DNA of 64,000 nucleotides from Bacillus sp. Y1 (GCF_003586445.1 NZ_CP030028.1:2432501-2496500); one strand, 5' to 3'; shown: positions 9,519 through 18,236, counted from the first letter of the stretch. The notes: generated from the letters alone by a model not told the origin. Made by a program: numbers and translations.

Positions 9519-9558
9519 GTAAGAGGTGAGGGAATGACCTCACCTCTTACTCTTTTTA
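9519..9558 (+). terminator. Intra-operon hairpin between binding protein and permeases
   Basis: Perfect 14-bp arms (9519-9532, 9538-9551) with a 5-nt loop and a short T-rich tail. It probably acts as a partial terminator or mRNA stabiliser, giving more binding protein than permease. Confidence 0.75.
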
Positions 9559-9574
9559 AAAAGGGGTGTGAACC

Positions 9575-10516
9575 ATGAAGAAATTGATCAAACGTATTGT
9601 GAAAGTGAGAAATACAACTGAACACCTCAGACAAAGTGAGCATTACAAAACAAGAGATATCGTGTCCGCTTATGGATTTTTAACACCTGCCTTAATACTG
9701 GCGATTCTCTTTATTGTATTACCAATAATTCTAGCATTTACGTACGGGTTTACAGATTACTACCTATTAAAACCAAACGACAAGGAATTTATTGGACTTG
9801 AGAACTTTAAGCGAATGCTGACAGATGAAGTGTTGATCCAAAGTTTTAAAAACACGTTAAAGTTTGTGGTGTTTGTTGTTCCTCTGCAACTTTCAATGGC
9901 ACTTGGACTTGCACTCATTGTTAACAAAAAAATCAGAGGCGTAGGGTTCTTCCGTACCGCTTATTTTTCACCAGCTGTTTTATCTCTTGTTGTTATCTCA
10001 ATCCTATGGACGGTTATGTTAAACCCAACATCTGGATTAATTAATGAACTCCTTGCAAATATTGGGATTTCAAAGCAGCCTTTCCTCTCAAGTGCGTCTC
10101 AAGCTATGTATACCATCATTGGAATCTCTGCGTGGTCAGGGTGTGGGTATCAAATGATGATCTTTTTAGCAGGACTTAAAAATATTGATGGAAGCCTTTA
10201 TGAAGCAGCGGATATTGATGGAGCCAATGCGTTTCAAAAGTTTTTATTCATTACCATTCCTTCATTAAAACCCATTCTGATGTTTTTAGTGATTACCACC
10301 ACGATTCAGGCGTTTAAACTCATTGTTCAACCGATGGTTATGACAGGTGGAGGTCCTGATTACTCCACGATTACCATTTTGCAATACATTTATGAGTATG
10401 GATTCCGTCACCGAAACATTGGATATGCAAGTGCCATTACATTAGCATTCACAATTTTCCTAGTCGTGATCTCAATCATTATTAAAAAGCTATTTAGAGA
10501 GGAGAAAGTAGCATGA
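9575..10516 (+). CDS. Sugar ABC transporter permease (MalF type)
   Basis: A 313-residue inner-membrane permease with six predicted membrane helices. The cytoplasmic EAA loop reads EAADIDGANAFQKF, the contact site for the ATPase. The start ATG has RBS AAGGGGTG. It overlaps the next permease by 4 bases (ATGA), typical of paired subunits. No ATPase gene is present in this operon, so it likely uses a shared MsmK/MsmX-like ATPase encoded elsewhere. Confidence 0.93.
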   Translation: MKKLIKRIVKVRNTTEHLRQSEHYKTRDIVSAYGFLTPALILAILFIVLPIILAFTYGFTDYYLLKPNDKEFIGLENFKRMLTDEVLIQSFKNTLKFVVFVVPLQLSMALGLALIVNKKIRGVGFFRTAYFSPAVLSLVVISILWTVMLNPTSGLINELLANIGISKQPFLSSASQAMYTIIGISAWSGCGYQMMIFLAGLKNIDGSLYEAADIDGANAFQKFLFITIPSLKPILMFLVITTTIQAFKLIVQPMVMTGGGPDYSTITILQYIYEYGFRHRNIGYASAITLAFTIFLVVISIIIKKLFREEKVA

Positions 10517-11346
10517 AAATTGTAAAGAAAACCTTGTTTTATCTCTTGGCCTCTATTTTGGCCTTACAATTTTTACTTCCTCTTATTTGGATGATTCTTT
10601 CTTCATTTAAAATCGATGAAGTGATTTACAAAGATATGGGTACAATCTTTGCCTTTGTTCCAAGATTTTCTGATCTTTCGTTTGATTCTTATGTGGAGTT
10701 ATTAAGTTTTTATAACATCTTTAAGAACGTTGGAAATAGTTTGATTTATGCATCCGTTACAGTGGTTGTAGGATTAACCATCAATTCATTGGCAGGATAT
10801 GCTCTTGCAAGGTTTAAATTTCCATTTAAGGATTGGATTTTAATTTTTATTATCGCACTTATGATTGTGCCAATTGAAGCAACTATTCTTCCATTGTTTT
10901 TAGTGGTAAATGAGATGGGATTAATCAACACGATTCCAGGTTATTTGCTGCCATTTATCATTAATGTGATGAACATATTCTTATTCAGACAACATTTCTT
11001 ATCCTTCCCTGGTGAATTGATAGAATCAGGAAAAATCGACGGACTAAGTGAAGTAGGATGTTTCTTCCGAATCGTCATGCCGTCAAGCTTAAATATGTAT
11101 ATTACAGTTGGAATTTTAACGTTCTTAGCATCATGGAATGATTTTTTATGGCCGGTTATGGCGTTATCAAACGCAGATTTGATGCCAATTCAAGTTGCCC
11201 TTAATGCGGTTTTTGCAGACACGTATAACATTTTCACAAGTCACATGATGGCAGCACTAACAATCGTAACGATTCCAATTGTTATTCTTTATATCATTTT
11301 CCAAAAATACATTGTGGAAGGTTCCATGCAAAGTGGAATTAAATAG
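10513..11346 (+). CDS. Sugar ABC transporter permease (MalG type)
   Basis: A 277-residue permease of the MalG class with six membrane helices and an EAA-like loop (ESGKIDGLSEVGCF) that deviates from the usual EAA...G consensus in its first residues. It forms the heterodimeric channel with the preceding subunit, whose stop it overlaps. The GH32 gene follows after 12 bases with a GAAGAGGTG ribosome binding site, so import and hydrolysis are co-expressed. Confidence 0.93.
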   Translation: MKIVKKTLFYLLASILALQFLLPLIWMILSSFKIDEVIYKDMGTIFAFVPRFSDLSFDSYVELLSFYNIFKNVGNSLIYASVTVVVGLTINSLAGYALARFKFPFKDWILIFIIALMIVPIEATILPLFLVVNEMGLINTIPGYLLPFIINVMNIFLFRQHFLSFPGELIESGKIDGLSEVGCFFRIVMPSSLNMYITVGILTFLASWNDFLWPVMALSNADLMPIQVALNAVFADTYNIFTSHMMAALTIVTIPIVILYIIFQKYIVEGSMQSGIK

Positions 11347-11358
11347 AAGAGGTGCCCT

Positions 11359-12792
11359 ATGAATCGACTACAAAAAGCAAACGACTATATCAAAGAAAAC
11401 AAACATAAAACAAATAACCGTCCCCTTTTTCATTTTTCACCAGAAATCGGATGGCTGAATGACCCGAATGGCTTTTCCTTTTACAAAGGGAAATATCAGC
11501 TCTTTTATCAGTATTACCCGTATGACATTGTATGGAATGACATGCATTGGGGTCATGCAACAACAAATGATTTTGTCAATTGGGAGTACCTTCCCGTAGC
11601 GATGGCCAATGACAAAGCGTATGATGCAAACGGATGCTTTTCTGGAAGTGCGATTGAAAAGGATGGGAAGCTCTATCTCATTTATACAGGTCATATTGAT
11701 CCTAACTTAGGGTTTGATAAAGATGAATCACAAATTGCTGAACGTCAGTGTGTTGCAGTGTCAGAGGATGGTATCCATTTCGAGAAATCCACATTAAATC
11801 CAGTGATTGGGGAAAAAGAATTGCCAGAAGGGTATCTCATTTGTGATTTCAGAGACCCAAAAGTGTTAGAGCGTGACGGGGTATACTACTGTGTTTTAGC
11901 GGTAAGAAACGCGAAACGTCGTGGTGAAATCATCATGTTCCAATCAAAAGATTTACTTCAGTGGAGCTTTCATTCTTCAATATTCCAAATGTCATTTGAA
12001 GAAAATACGTTACTAGAATGTCCAGATCTCTTCCACTTAGACGGAAAAGATGTGCTAATTTTCTCAGAAATGCCATGCGACCCTGAATTTGACGGAGAAG
12101 TAGAGAAAAAGACGTCTTATGTGATTGGACACATGGATTTTGAAAACGGAGCATTCACTCCTGAGGCAAAGGGCTTGCTAGATTATTCAACGTTTTACGC
12201 ACCTCAAACAACGGACGGTCAAAACGGAGAGAGACTTTTAATTGGATGGATGCATCGTTGGACAAAAGCAACACCACCAAAAGAGTACGGTTATAACGGC
12301 ATGATGAGTTTACCAAGAAAGTTACACATCAAAAACAACACATTGATTCAACAAGCTTATATTAAACATGACGATTATTTCACACCCGTTGCTGTTCATG
12401 AACATGTTTCATTAAATGAGGACTTGCACATTGAAAGCGGAAGAACAGGATATTTATCCCTATCACTATTATCTCAGAGTGAATCGTTTGTAGTTGAATT
12501 AAACAAGGAAGATAAAACAGCAACACGAGTGAGTGTGGATCCATCTTCCAATTCTGTTGTGATTACTTCTGATTATGGAGATTGTGAACCAATTACCGTA
12601 CATGACTGCTTTAACAGCGAAGAAAACACATTAGAATTTTATGTGGATCTTCATTCAGTTGAAATCTTTGTGAATAAGGGAGAAAAAGTCGTAACATTTA
12701 CAGCATATGAAAAAGAAAAAGGAACAAGCATTGTCCTTTCAGGAAAAGGTGCCCAATTAAAAGAAGTTCGTTATGAGGCGTTTAGTTCTTAA
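11359..12792 (+). CDS. GH32 beta-fructofuranosidase / sucrose hydrolase
   Basis: A 477-residue glycoside hydrolase family 32 enzyme. All three catalytic signatures are present: nucleophile Asp35 in WLNDPNGF, transition-state stabiliser Asp166 in FRDPKV, and acid/base Glu220 in LECPDLF. A five-bladed propeller (about 20-320) is followed by a C-terminal beta-sandwich. There is no signal peptide, so it acts in the cytosol on an imported sugar, releasing fructose from sucrose or kestose-type oligosaccharides. Because import is by ABC transporter rather than PTS, unphosphorylated substrate is likelier than sucrose-6-phosphate (BfrA-like rather than SacA-like role). Confidence 0.93.
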   Translation: MNRLQKANDYIKENKHKTNNRPLFHFSPEIGWLNDPNGFSFYKGKYQLFYQYYPYDIVWNDMHWGHATTNDFVNWEYLPVAMANDKAYDANGCFSGSAIEKDGKLYLIYTGHIDPNLGFDKDESQIAERQCVAVSEDGIHFEKSTLNPVIGEKELPEGYLICDFRDPKVLERDGVYYCVLAVRNAKRRGEIIMFQSKDLLQWSFHSSIFQMSFEENTLLECPDLFHLDGKDVLIFSEMPCDPEFDGEVEKKTSYVIGHMDFENGAFTPEAKGLLDYSTFYAPQTTDGQNGERLLIGWMHRWTKATPPKEYGYNGMMSLPRKLHIKNNTLIQQAYIKHDDYFTPVAVHEHVSLNEDLHIESGRTGYLSLSLLSQSESFVVELNKEDKTATRVSVDPSSNSVVITSDYGDCEPITVHDCFNSEENTLEFYVDLHSVEIFVNKGEKVVTFTAYEKEKGTSIVLSGKGAQLKEVRYEAFSS

Positions 12793-12805
12793 TAAACAAA
12801 AAAAC

Positions 12806-12838
12806 ACAGCTCTGTTTAACAACAGGGCTGTTTATTTA
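12806..12838 (+). terminator. Terminator of the fructoside operon
   Basis: ACAGC(T)CTGTT pairs with AACAG(G)GCTGT (12806-12816 and 12821-12831), followed by a T-rich stretch. Confidence 0.75.
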
Positions 12839-12902
12839 CTTAAATAGTATCTTCTTTTTCCTGTACGTGATAAATTCTATTTAAAAAGGATTTTTGAATA
12901 AG

Positions 12903-13910
12903 ATGAAAAAATATTTATCCTATATTGAAGAAATAGTCCCTTTGTACTTTCCAATTGAAAAATGGGAGATTGTTCCCGGGCCAAGTGGGGAAAACAATAC
13001 AACCCTATTTATTCTGGCAAACGATGAGAAACATGTACTGAGAATTTACGAAACACATCAAGATGAAGAGAAGGTACACTTTGAACATGCTGTATTACTA
13101 GCATTAAAAGAACGGACTCTTTCCTTATCCATACCAGTACCGATAAGAACAAAAGATGGGCAAACCATTGTCAAAACGGGGTCCGGATTTCTTGCAGTAT
13201 TGTTTAGATTTATCGATGGGACGAATCCTGCCCTAGAGGACTTTGAACAAATCTATTCATTTGGTATGGCGGCTGGTCAACTTACTGCAGAACTTGCCAA
13301 GGCCAGTGTAAATCAACTTCCGGTATATAGACCGTATTATGACATGGATCATACGCACCCAAGATGTTCTTTGGATCAGATTAAAGATTTTTCCCTAAAA
13401 CCATCTGAGGACTTTGTGGAATTAGCTCAAGAATTATTGATAATCTACAAACAACTCATTTCATTTCAAGATAGAGTCCCATTTTTAAAAAGACTTCCTC
13501 ACCAGCTCGTCCATGGAGATTTAAATGCTTCCAACATTCTTTCGGCTGGGGAAGGGAAGATTTCCGCCATTCTTGATTTTGAATTTGTTACCCATGATTT
13601 GCGAGTCATGGAAGTTGCGGTTTCTATTTCCGATTTTATAGATGATGAAGAGGATGAGACCATTATTTTTAAAAAGATTTCTGCGTTTCTAACGGGATAT
13701 GGCAGTAGAATTAAGCTGATAGAAGAAGAAATTCATGCCCTTCCTCTTCTCATTCAGCTTCGGAGTTTAGATGTGTTTATCCATTTTCTTGGCCGTTATT
13801 GGGACGGGGTGGACTCGATTGATACGGTCAAAAAGTATATTCGTAAGGCTGCACGAAGAGTTTCATGGATTTTAAACCATCAAGAAAAGTTCATCAAATT
13901 CAGTGATTAA
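12903..13910 (+). CDS. APH-family phosphotransferase (kinase-like)
   Basis: A protein of about 335 residues with the aminoglycoside phosphotransferase/choline kinase fold. The Brenner-type catalytic motif HGDLNASNIL and the metal-binding ILDFEF motif are both intact. Such enzymes phosphorylate small molecules (homoserine, choline, aminoglycosides, sugars), and nothing here fixes the substrate. I place the start at ATG 12903, because AAAGGA at 12885-12890 is about 12 bases upstream. A TTG three codons earlier would sit too close to that site. The gene end overlaps a broken CorC-type gene. Confidence 0.75.
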   Translation: MKKYLSYIEEIVPLYFPIEKWEIVPGPSGENNTTLFILANDEKHVLRIYETHQDEEKVHFEHAVLLALKERTLSLSIPVPIRTKDGQTIVKTGSGFLAVLFRFIDGTNPALEDFEQIYSFGMAAGQLTAELAKASVNQLPVYRPYYDMDHTHPRCSLDQIKDFSLKPSEDFVELAQELLIIYKQLISFQDRVPFLKRLPHQLVHGDLNASNILSAGEGKISAILDFEFVTHDLRVMEVAVSISDFIDDEEDETIIFKKISAFLTGYGSRIKLIEEEIHALPLLIQLRSLDVFIHFLGRYWDGVDSIDTVKKYIRKAARRVSWILNHQEKFIKFSD

Positions 13911-14241
13911 AGATTTAGAAAATATAGTCGGTGACATGCCTGAAGAAGTTGAAACTGAACCTCAAATTATTGAAAGAAATGAAACTTCATGGTTAGCAGA
14001 TGGACTTGTATCATTTGATGCGTTTATAAGATATTTTGATTTAGAAGATATACCAATCCAGTCGAGTAGCAAAACCTTTCACACGTTAGGTGGTTTTATT
14101 ACGAATCAAATCGGGGATATACCTTCTGTCAAAGATATTGTACAAGTCAAGGATTTGCAGTTAGAAGTAGTAGACATGGATCAGTATAGAGTAGATAAAG
14201 TAATGATTTCAAAGGTGGAAGTTAAAGAGATCGTACAATAA
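13903..14241 (+). pseudogene. C-terminal fragment of a CorC/HlyC (hemolysin-like) gene
   Basis: The 112-codon frame is the C-terminal transporter-associated (CorC_HlyC) domain of DUF21-CBS membrane proteins. It shows the acidic lead DLENIVGDMPEE, then WLADGLVSFDAF, TLGGFITNQIGDIP and a final VDKVMISKV. The full protein is about 430 residues, and the membrane domain and CBS pair are missing. The frame overlaps the end of the phosphotransferase gene and has no ribosome binding site of its own (nominal GTG start), so a deletion or insertion joined the two sequences near 13908. It is probably not a functional gene. Confidence 0.8.
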
Positions 14242-14271
14242 TTTTCGAATAAACATGGTTATGAATTTATT

Positions 14272-14327
14272 CCCTCTATTGTTAGACAGGAATGGCAAAG
14301 GTTGCCCAGTCTAGAATAGAGGGTTTC
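14272..14327. terminator. Terminator between two gene fragments
   Basis: CCCTCTATT (14272-14280) pairs with AATAGAGGG (14315-14323), with additional pairing of the inner arms, followed by TTTCTTTT. Confidence 0.65.
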
Positions 14328-14329
14328 TT

Positions 14330-14571
14330 TTAGTTTTTGTCGTAACTTCGACACTATGGGCATCTGCACCTGGAGGTACTAGATTTTCTGTTATCACATA
14401 ATCTCCACCGATTCTCTCGGTAAAATATTGCATCGGATAAATAGTTGTATAGATTTTGAGTTTGTCACTCGTGTTCTCGCCATCACTTTCTGTTTGAGTG
14501 GCACTGTTACAAGCTGCCAATGTGAATACAATCATTAGAACAGCCATAAGTGAAAATGTTTTTTTCTTCAA
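14330..14571 (-). pseudogene. znuA: znuA (zinc ABC transporter binding lipoprotein), 5' fragment only
   Basis: From a TTG start (14571) with RBS AAGGGAG, the frame gives a lipoprotein signal (LAAC), then KLKIYTTIYPMQYFTERIGG and the start of the ZnuA/AdcA signature GADAHSVE. About 75 codons on, homology stops after the TTKT segment, where the text runs into KRNPLF and a terminator. An intact ZnuA has about 310 residues and a His-rich loop, so roughly three quarters is deleted. No znuB/znuC remains. The promoter side, including a Zur box, is preserved. Most other Zur-box genes of this island point the other way. Confidence 0.8.
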
Positions 14572-14642
14572 GTTTATTCTCCCTTTTAAAATAAAGATCT
14601 CTCTAAAGTAATAGGAATAATTTCGATTTACGTTGATCATAA

Positions 14643-14657
14643 TAGTAATCATTACGA
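14643..14657 (-). promoter_or_regulatory. Zur box upstream of the znuA remnant
   Basis: TAGTAATCATTACGA differs from the palindromic Bacillus Zur consensus TCGTAATNATTACGA at one position. It lies about 72 bases upstream of the remnant start. Confidence 0.8.
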
Positions 14658-14755
14658 TTTGCAATATAAATATTTTTGCAAAAGAGCTCATATAATAGAG
14701 CTCAGGAAAATATATCAAATGGCTAGGAACTTTTTCTAGATACAAAAAAGGGGAC

Positions 14756-14804
14756 TTGTAATTATTTATTATTTTGTTTAGAATGTAAATCGTAATAATT
14801 ACGA
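14756..14804 (+). promoter_or_regulatory. Promoter with perfect Zur box
   Basis: A -35 TTGTAA (14756-14761), 17-bp spacer and -10 TAGAAT (14779-14784) are followed by TCGTAATAATTACGA (14790-14804), a perfect match to the Zur consensus over the expected start of transcription. Zinc-loaded Zur would block this promoter. Confidence 0.85.
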
Positions 14805-14824
14805 TTAAAATAGGAGGTACATAA

Positions 14825-15985
14825 ATGTTTGATTGGTTAGTTATTGGGGGAGGGATTCATGGCTGTACGATCTCAACCTATCTAATTAAACATAGGAAAG
14901 TTCAAAGTGAGAAACTATGTATAATTGATCCGCATTCCGAGCCGATGGCCAGATGGAAACGAAATACGGCAAGAATATCCATGCAATATCTCCGTTCTCC
15001 GTTCGTTCATCACATTGATGTCCATCCTTTTAGTTTGCAGCAGTTTGGCAAAATAACCGAAGATCATAACCAATTTTATGGCATGTATAAACGCCCGTCG
15101 CTCCAATTATTTAATGAACATAGTGATAAAGTAATATTCGAAACAAACTTAACAAATAGTTGGCATAGAGGTTTAGTTACAAATGTTCAAAAAGTAACGG
15201 ACTTTTGGGAAGTGACTACCGAAAAAGGAGAAATAATCAGGTCGAAAAAAGTAATCATTGCTATTAGTGTGAATGAGCAACTATTGATACCTGATTGGGC
15301 AGAAGAACTTGCTGTCGAGTCTCCAAATCGAGTACACCATATATTTGATGATAATCTTGGTGATCTAACGGAGATGAGAGCACCAATTGCTATTATTGGT
15401 GGAGGGATTACTGCAGCACATCTTGCCATTAAAATGGCAAAAGAATACCCAGGGAAAGTGACTTTGATAAAACGTCATCCATTTCGGCTACACGACTTTG
15501 ATAGTGATCCTGGGTGGTTAGGATTAAAACGACAGGGACCATATCGTAAGGTGAAAGATTATACCATTCGTCGAGAACAAATTAAAGAAGCTAGATTAAA
15601 AGGTTCCGTTCCTAGGGATGTACTACATAAAATAAAGAGATTAGAGATGGAGCATAAGCTACGTGTTGTTGACGGTGAGGTAAACTCTTATATTACCGAA
15701 CAGGAGTATCTAAGGCTTAACGTAAACTCTCTTTCAATTAAAGTTCGAAATGTATTACTAGCAACAGGTTTTTTACCAACAAGACCTGGAGAATGGGTAG
15801 AAAAACTGATTGAAGCAGAAAATTTAAGTTGTGCGAATTGTGGCTACCCAATTGTAAATAATCACCTCGAGTGGTGTCCTCATTTGTATGTCATGGGGCC
15901 GTTAGCAGAGTTGGAGATAGGACCAATTGCTAGAAATGTTTCTGGTGCTAGACAGGCAGCCGAGAGAATTGTGAGTAGCTTATAG
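14825..15985 (+). CDS. Zur-controlled FAD/NAD(P)-binding oxidoreductase
   Basis: A 386-residue soluble flavoprotein. It has an N-terminal FAD Rossmann motif (VIGGGIHG, about 6-13) and a second dinucleotide motif (IIGGGITAAH, about residues 188-197). This two-site layout is typical of class B monooxygenases of the SidA/IucD/PvdA type and of their uncharacterised FAD/NAD(P) relatives. Near the C-terminus come CANCGYP and a CPHLYVMG strand, then IARNVSGARQAAERI. RBS AGGAGG sits 7 bases before the ATG. The perfect Zur box upstream indicates induction on zinc starvation. The reaction is unknown. N-hydroxylation for a metal chelator is one possibility, but no chelator synthase is nearby. Confidence 0.75.
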   Translation: MFDWLVIGGGIHGCTISTYLIKHRKVQSEKLCIIDPHSEPMARWKRNTARISMQYLRSPFVHHIDVHPFSLQQFGKITEDHNQFYGMYKRPSLQLFNEHSDKVIFETNLTNSWHRGLVTNVQKVTDFWEVTTEKGEIIRSKKVIIAISVNEQLLIPDWAEELAVESPNRVHHIFDDNLGDLTEMRAPIAIIGGGITAAHLAIKMAKEYPGKVTLIKRHPFRLHDFDSDPGWLGLKRQGPYRKVKDYTIRREQIKEARLKGSVPRDVLHKIKRLEMEHKLRVVDGEVNSYITEQEYLRLNVNSLSIKVRNVLLATGFLPTRPGEWVEKLIEAENLSCANCGYPIVNNHLEWCPHLYVMGPLAELEIGPIARNVSGARQAAERIVSSL

Positions 15986-15993
15986 AAATTAAA

Positions 15994-16008
15994 TCGTAAT
16001 GATTCCTA
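15994..16008 (+). promoter_or_regulatory. Zur-box-like site upstream of zagA
   Basis: TCGTAATGATTCCTA matches the Zur consensus at all but two defined positions. It sits 25 bases before the COG0523 start, so zagA can have its own zinc control in addition to read-through from the oxidoreductase gene. Confidence 0.65.
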
Positions 16009-16032
16009 AAAATAAACACAAAGGGAGAGAAG

Positions 16033-17229
16033 ATGATGAGAAAGGTACCAGTAACTGTTTTAAGTGGGTATTTAGGTTCGGGGAAGACGACATTATTAAA
16101 TCACGTATTACAAAACAAAGAAAATTTAAAGGTTGCTGTCATTGTTAACGATATGAGTGAAGTAAATATTGATGCCTCGATGGTGAAAAAAGGTGTTTTT
16201 AGCCGTACAGATGAAAAGCTCGTTGAAATGCAGAATGGCTGTATTTGCTGTACACTGCGCGAAGATTTAATAGTGGAAGTGGAGCGACTTGTTAAAGCAG
16301 GAGACATTGATTACATCTTAATTGAATCATCGGGTATCTCTGAGCCTGTGCCAGTTGCGCAAACGTTTAGTTATTTTGATGAAGACCTGGGAATCAACCT
16401 GTCTGAGTATTGTCAACTTGATACGATGGTAACAGTGGTGGATGCGAATCGTTTTTGGCATGATTTTGCGTCAGGAGAAAGTCTTCTTGATAGAAAACAG
16501 GCCAATGACGAAACTGATACACGGGAAGTGGTCGATCTTCTTATTGACCAGATAGAATTTGCGAATGTTCTAATTTTAAATAAAATTGATTTAGTCGATC
16601 GAGAAAGTATTGAGGAACTCAAAGCTGTGCTTCAAAAATTAAATCCTGAAGCGAACATTGTTGAAAGTGCACATTCGGTTGTTGCTTTATCGAACATCTT
16701 AAATACTGGACTTTTTAATTTTGACAAAGCCAGTCAAGCGGCTGGTTGGATTAAGGAATTAAATGAAGAGCATACACCAGAGACAGAGGAGTACGGAATC
16801 TCTTCCTTTGTCTATCGTAGAAGAAAGCCGTTCCATCCAGAAAGATGGAAGCAATGGTTAGAAATCTGGCCCGTAGAGATTGTACGTGCAAAGGGGTTCT
16901 TCTGGTTAGCGACTCGAAACAATATGACAGGTTTACTCTCGCAGGCTGGTCCCTCAATTATCTTTCAAGGAGCAGGAGAATGGATTGCTGCAGCTTCTAA
17001 GCAAGAACAAGCGAGAATCCTTGAGGAAGAGCCAGAATTACAGGAGCGTTGGGATCAGGTATTTGGTGACAGAATGAATGAACTTGTTTTCATCGGCATA
17101 GATTTTAACCAAGAAGAACTGATAGAGAGCCTAGATGCCTGTTTATTAACAGAAGAGGAAATGGTTCAAGATTGGAACAAGCTGAGTGACCCACTGCCAC
17201 CTTTTCTTGTGGAAGAACGAACGGTATGA
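16033..17229 (+). CDS. zagA: COG0523 zinc GTPase metallochaperone (ZagA/YciC)
   Basis: A 398-residue G3E-family GTPase. It has a Walker A (GYLGSGKT, 12-19), the zinc-binding CxCC motif (Cys70, Cys72, Cys73 in NGCICC), ESSGISEP, and the guanine-specificity NKID. A CobW C-terminal domain (about 260-370) includes FHPERWKQWLE. This family delivers zinc to client proteins such as FolE when zinc is scarce; B. subtilis ZagA (YciC) is a classic Zur target. RBS GGGAGAG precedes the start. The genetic setting among Zur boxes fits that role well. Confidence 0.9.
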   Translation: MMRKVPVTVLSGYLGSGKTTLLNHVLQNKENLKVAVIVNDMSEVNIDASMVKKGVFSRTDEKLVEMQNGCICCTLREDLIVEVERLVKAGDIDYILIESSGISEPVPVAQTFSYFDEDLGINLSEYCQLDTMVTVVDANRFWHDFASGESLLDRKQANDETDTREVVDLLIDQIEFANVLILNKIDLVDRESIEELKAVLQKLNPEANIVESAHSVVALSNILNTGLFNFDKASQAAGWIKELNEEHTPETEEYGISSFVYRRRKPFHPERWKQWLEIWPVEIVRAKGFFWLATRNNMTGLLSQAGPSIIFQGAGEWIAAASKQEQARILEEEPELQERWDQVFGDRMNELVFIGIDFNQEELIESLDACLLTEEEMVQDWNKLSDPLPPFLVEERTV

Positions 17230-17230
17230 C

Positions 17231-17395
17231 AGGTTATGACTCCTAGGATTCGAATAGATAGTTGCTGAGGTTATAAAGTGCATGTTATGACCTCTGGTTG
17301 TGGGAATAGAAAGGTGAGAGGTTATAAAGAAAGTTTTATGACGTGTGGTGCATGGGTCAAGGTAGAGAATAGGTCATAAAGAGAGTGTTATGACT
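17231..17395. repeat. Tandem degenerate 51-52 bp repeat with internal palindromes
   Basis: AGGTTATAAAG occurs at 17268 and 17319 and as AGGTCATAAAG at 17371 (steps of 51 and 52). Each copy is followed 3-5 bases later by T(G/T)TTATGAC, so each unit folds as GTYATAA...TTATGAC. A partial copy (AGGTTATGAC) lies at 17231. There is no open reading frame. It fills the gap between zagA and rpsN. Confidence 0.75.
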
Positions 17396-17505
17396 TCCGA
17401 AACACTAGGAAGGAAGAGCGTTTGTCTTAAAAATATTATCTGCGGTGAAAAAAATGAAACCACATACACGATAAACTAGTATTTATGGACGTGAAAGAAA
17501 TTAAA

Positions 17506-17520
17506 TCGTAATGATTTTGT
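17506..17520 (+). promoter_or_regulatory. Zur-box-like site upstream of rpsN
   Basis: TCGTAATGATTTTGT keeps the left half of the Zur consensus perfectly and differs at three positions on the right. It is 25 bases before the S14 start, the same spacing as for zagA. Confidence 0.6.
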
Positions 17521-17544
17521 TTATCATAGAGGAGGCAGACAGAT

Positions 17545-17814
17545 ATGGCGAAGAAGTCGAAAATTGCAAAAGAACTTAAAAGACAAAAACTCGTGGATCA
17601 ATATGCAGAAAGAAGAAGAGAGTTAAAAGAAAAAGGGGATTATGAAGCGTTAAGTCAGCTTCCACGTGATTCAGCTCCATCCCGACTTCACAATCGCTGT
17701 CTAGTAACCGGTCGACCAAGAGGATATTTAAGAAAGTTTAAGATGTCACGTATTGCCTTTCGTGAGCTTGCCCATAAGGGTCAGATTCCTGGTGTAAAGA
17801 AATCCAGCTGGTAA
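17545..17814 (+). CDS. rpsNB: Ribosomal protein S14, zinc-independent paralogue
   Basis: An 89-residue S14 of the long C-minus form. It lacks the CxxC...CxxC zinc ribbon of the 61-residue version and carries only one Cys ([12 protein letters not shown]). The conserved C-terminal [11 protein letters not shown] is intact. By family it replaces the zinc-containing S14 in ribosomes during zinc starvation, sparing and releasing zinc. The Zur-like box upstream agrees. RBS GAGGAGG sits 9 bases before the start. Confidence 0.95.
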   Translation: MAKKSKIAKELKRQKLVDQYAERRRELKEKGDYEALSQLPRDSAPSRLHNRCLVTGRPRGYLRKFKMSRIAFRELAHKGQIPGVKKSSW

Positions 17815-17834
17815 AAGAAAGAAGGGCATGGGTC

Positions 17835-18191
17835 ATGAATGAAAAAATGATGGAGGTTTTTGTTAGAAATATTGTAGCTTCCTTGCCAAGGAATCGGAGA
17901 AAGATTTACCAATTTATTGAAGGGATTGAAGATTCTCTTGCTCAGCAATCCGATACGAGGGAAGAATTCTTAGCCCTTCTTAGGGAACATTCCCCACATC
18001 ATCAAGCGGCCGAGCGATTCAACCTGTCCATAGAGGAAACGGTGAGGTTCATGCATGACATTGAGGATGAAATTAGCGAAAAGCTTGAAAATAAACTGAA
18101 GAATTATAAGTGGATTGATTTTACAGAACAATTGCACCAGAAGAAAGTAGAAAGCAATCAACAGGTACAGTATTTCTTTGTTACCTCGTAG
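17835..18191 (+). CDS. Small protein of unknown function downstream of rpsN
   Basis: A 118-residue, largely helical, charged protein, 20 bases after rpsN and closed by its own terminator, so presumably part of the same zinc-regulated transcript. Residues about 50-78 (HHQAAERFNLSIEETVRFMH) have the look of a helix-turn-helix. I do not recognise the family. It has no signal peptide, membrane segment or cysteine. It could be a DNA-binding or ribosome-associated accessory protein; this is a guess from composition only. Confidence 0.65.
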   Translation: MNEKMMEVFVRNIVASLPRNRRKIYQFIEGIEDSLAQQSDTREEFLALLREHSPHHQAAERFNLSIEETVRFMHDIEDEISEKLENKLKNYKWIDFTEQLHQKKVESNQQVQYFFVTS

Positions 18192-18194
18192 GAT

Positions 18195-18236
18195 AGTAAG
18201 GCTGATTTTTAAGAAGAAATCAGCCTTACTTTTTTT
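18195..18236 (+). terminator. Terminator after the rpsN transcript
   Basis: Perfect 14-bp arms AGTAAGGCTGATTT / AAATCAGCCTTACT (18195-18208, 18217-18230) followed by a run of T. Confidence 0.92.
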
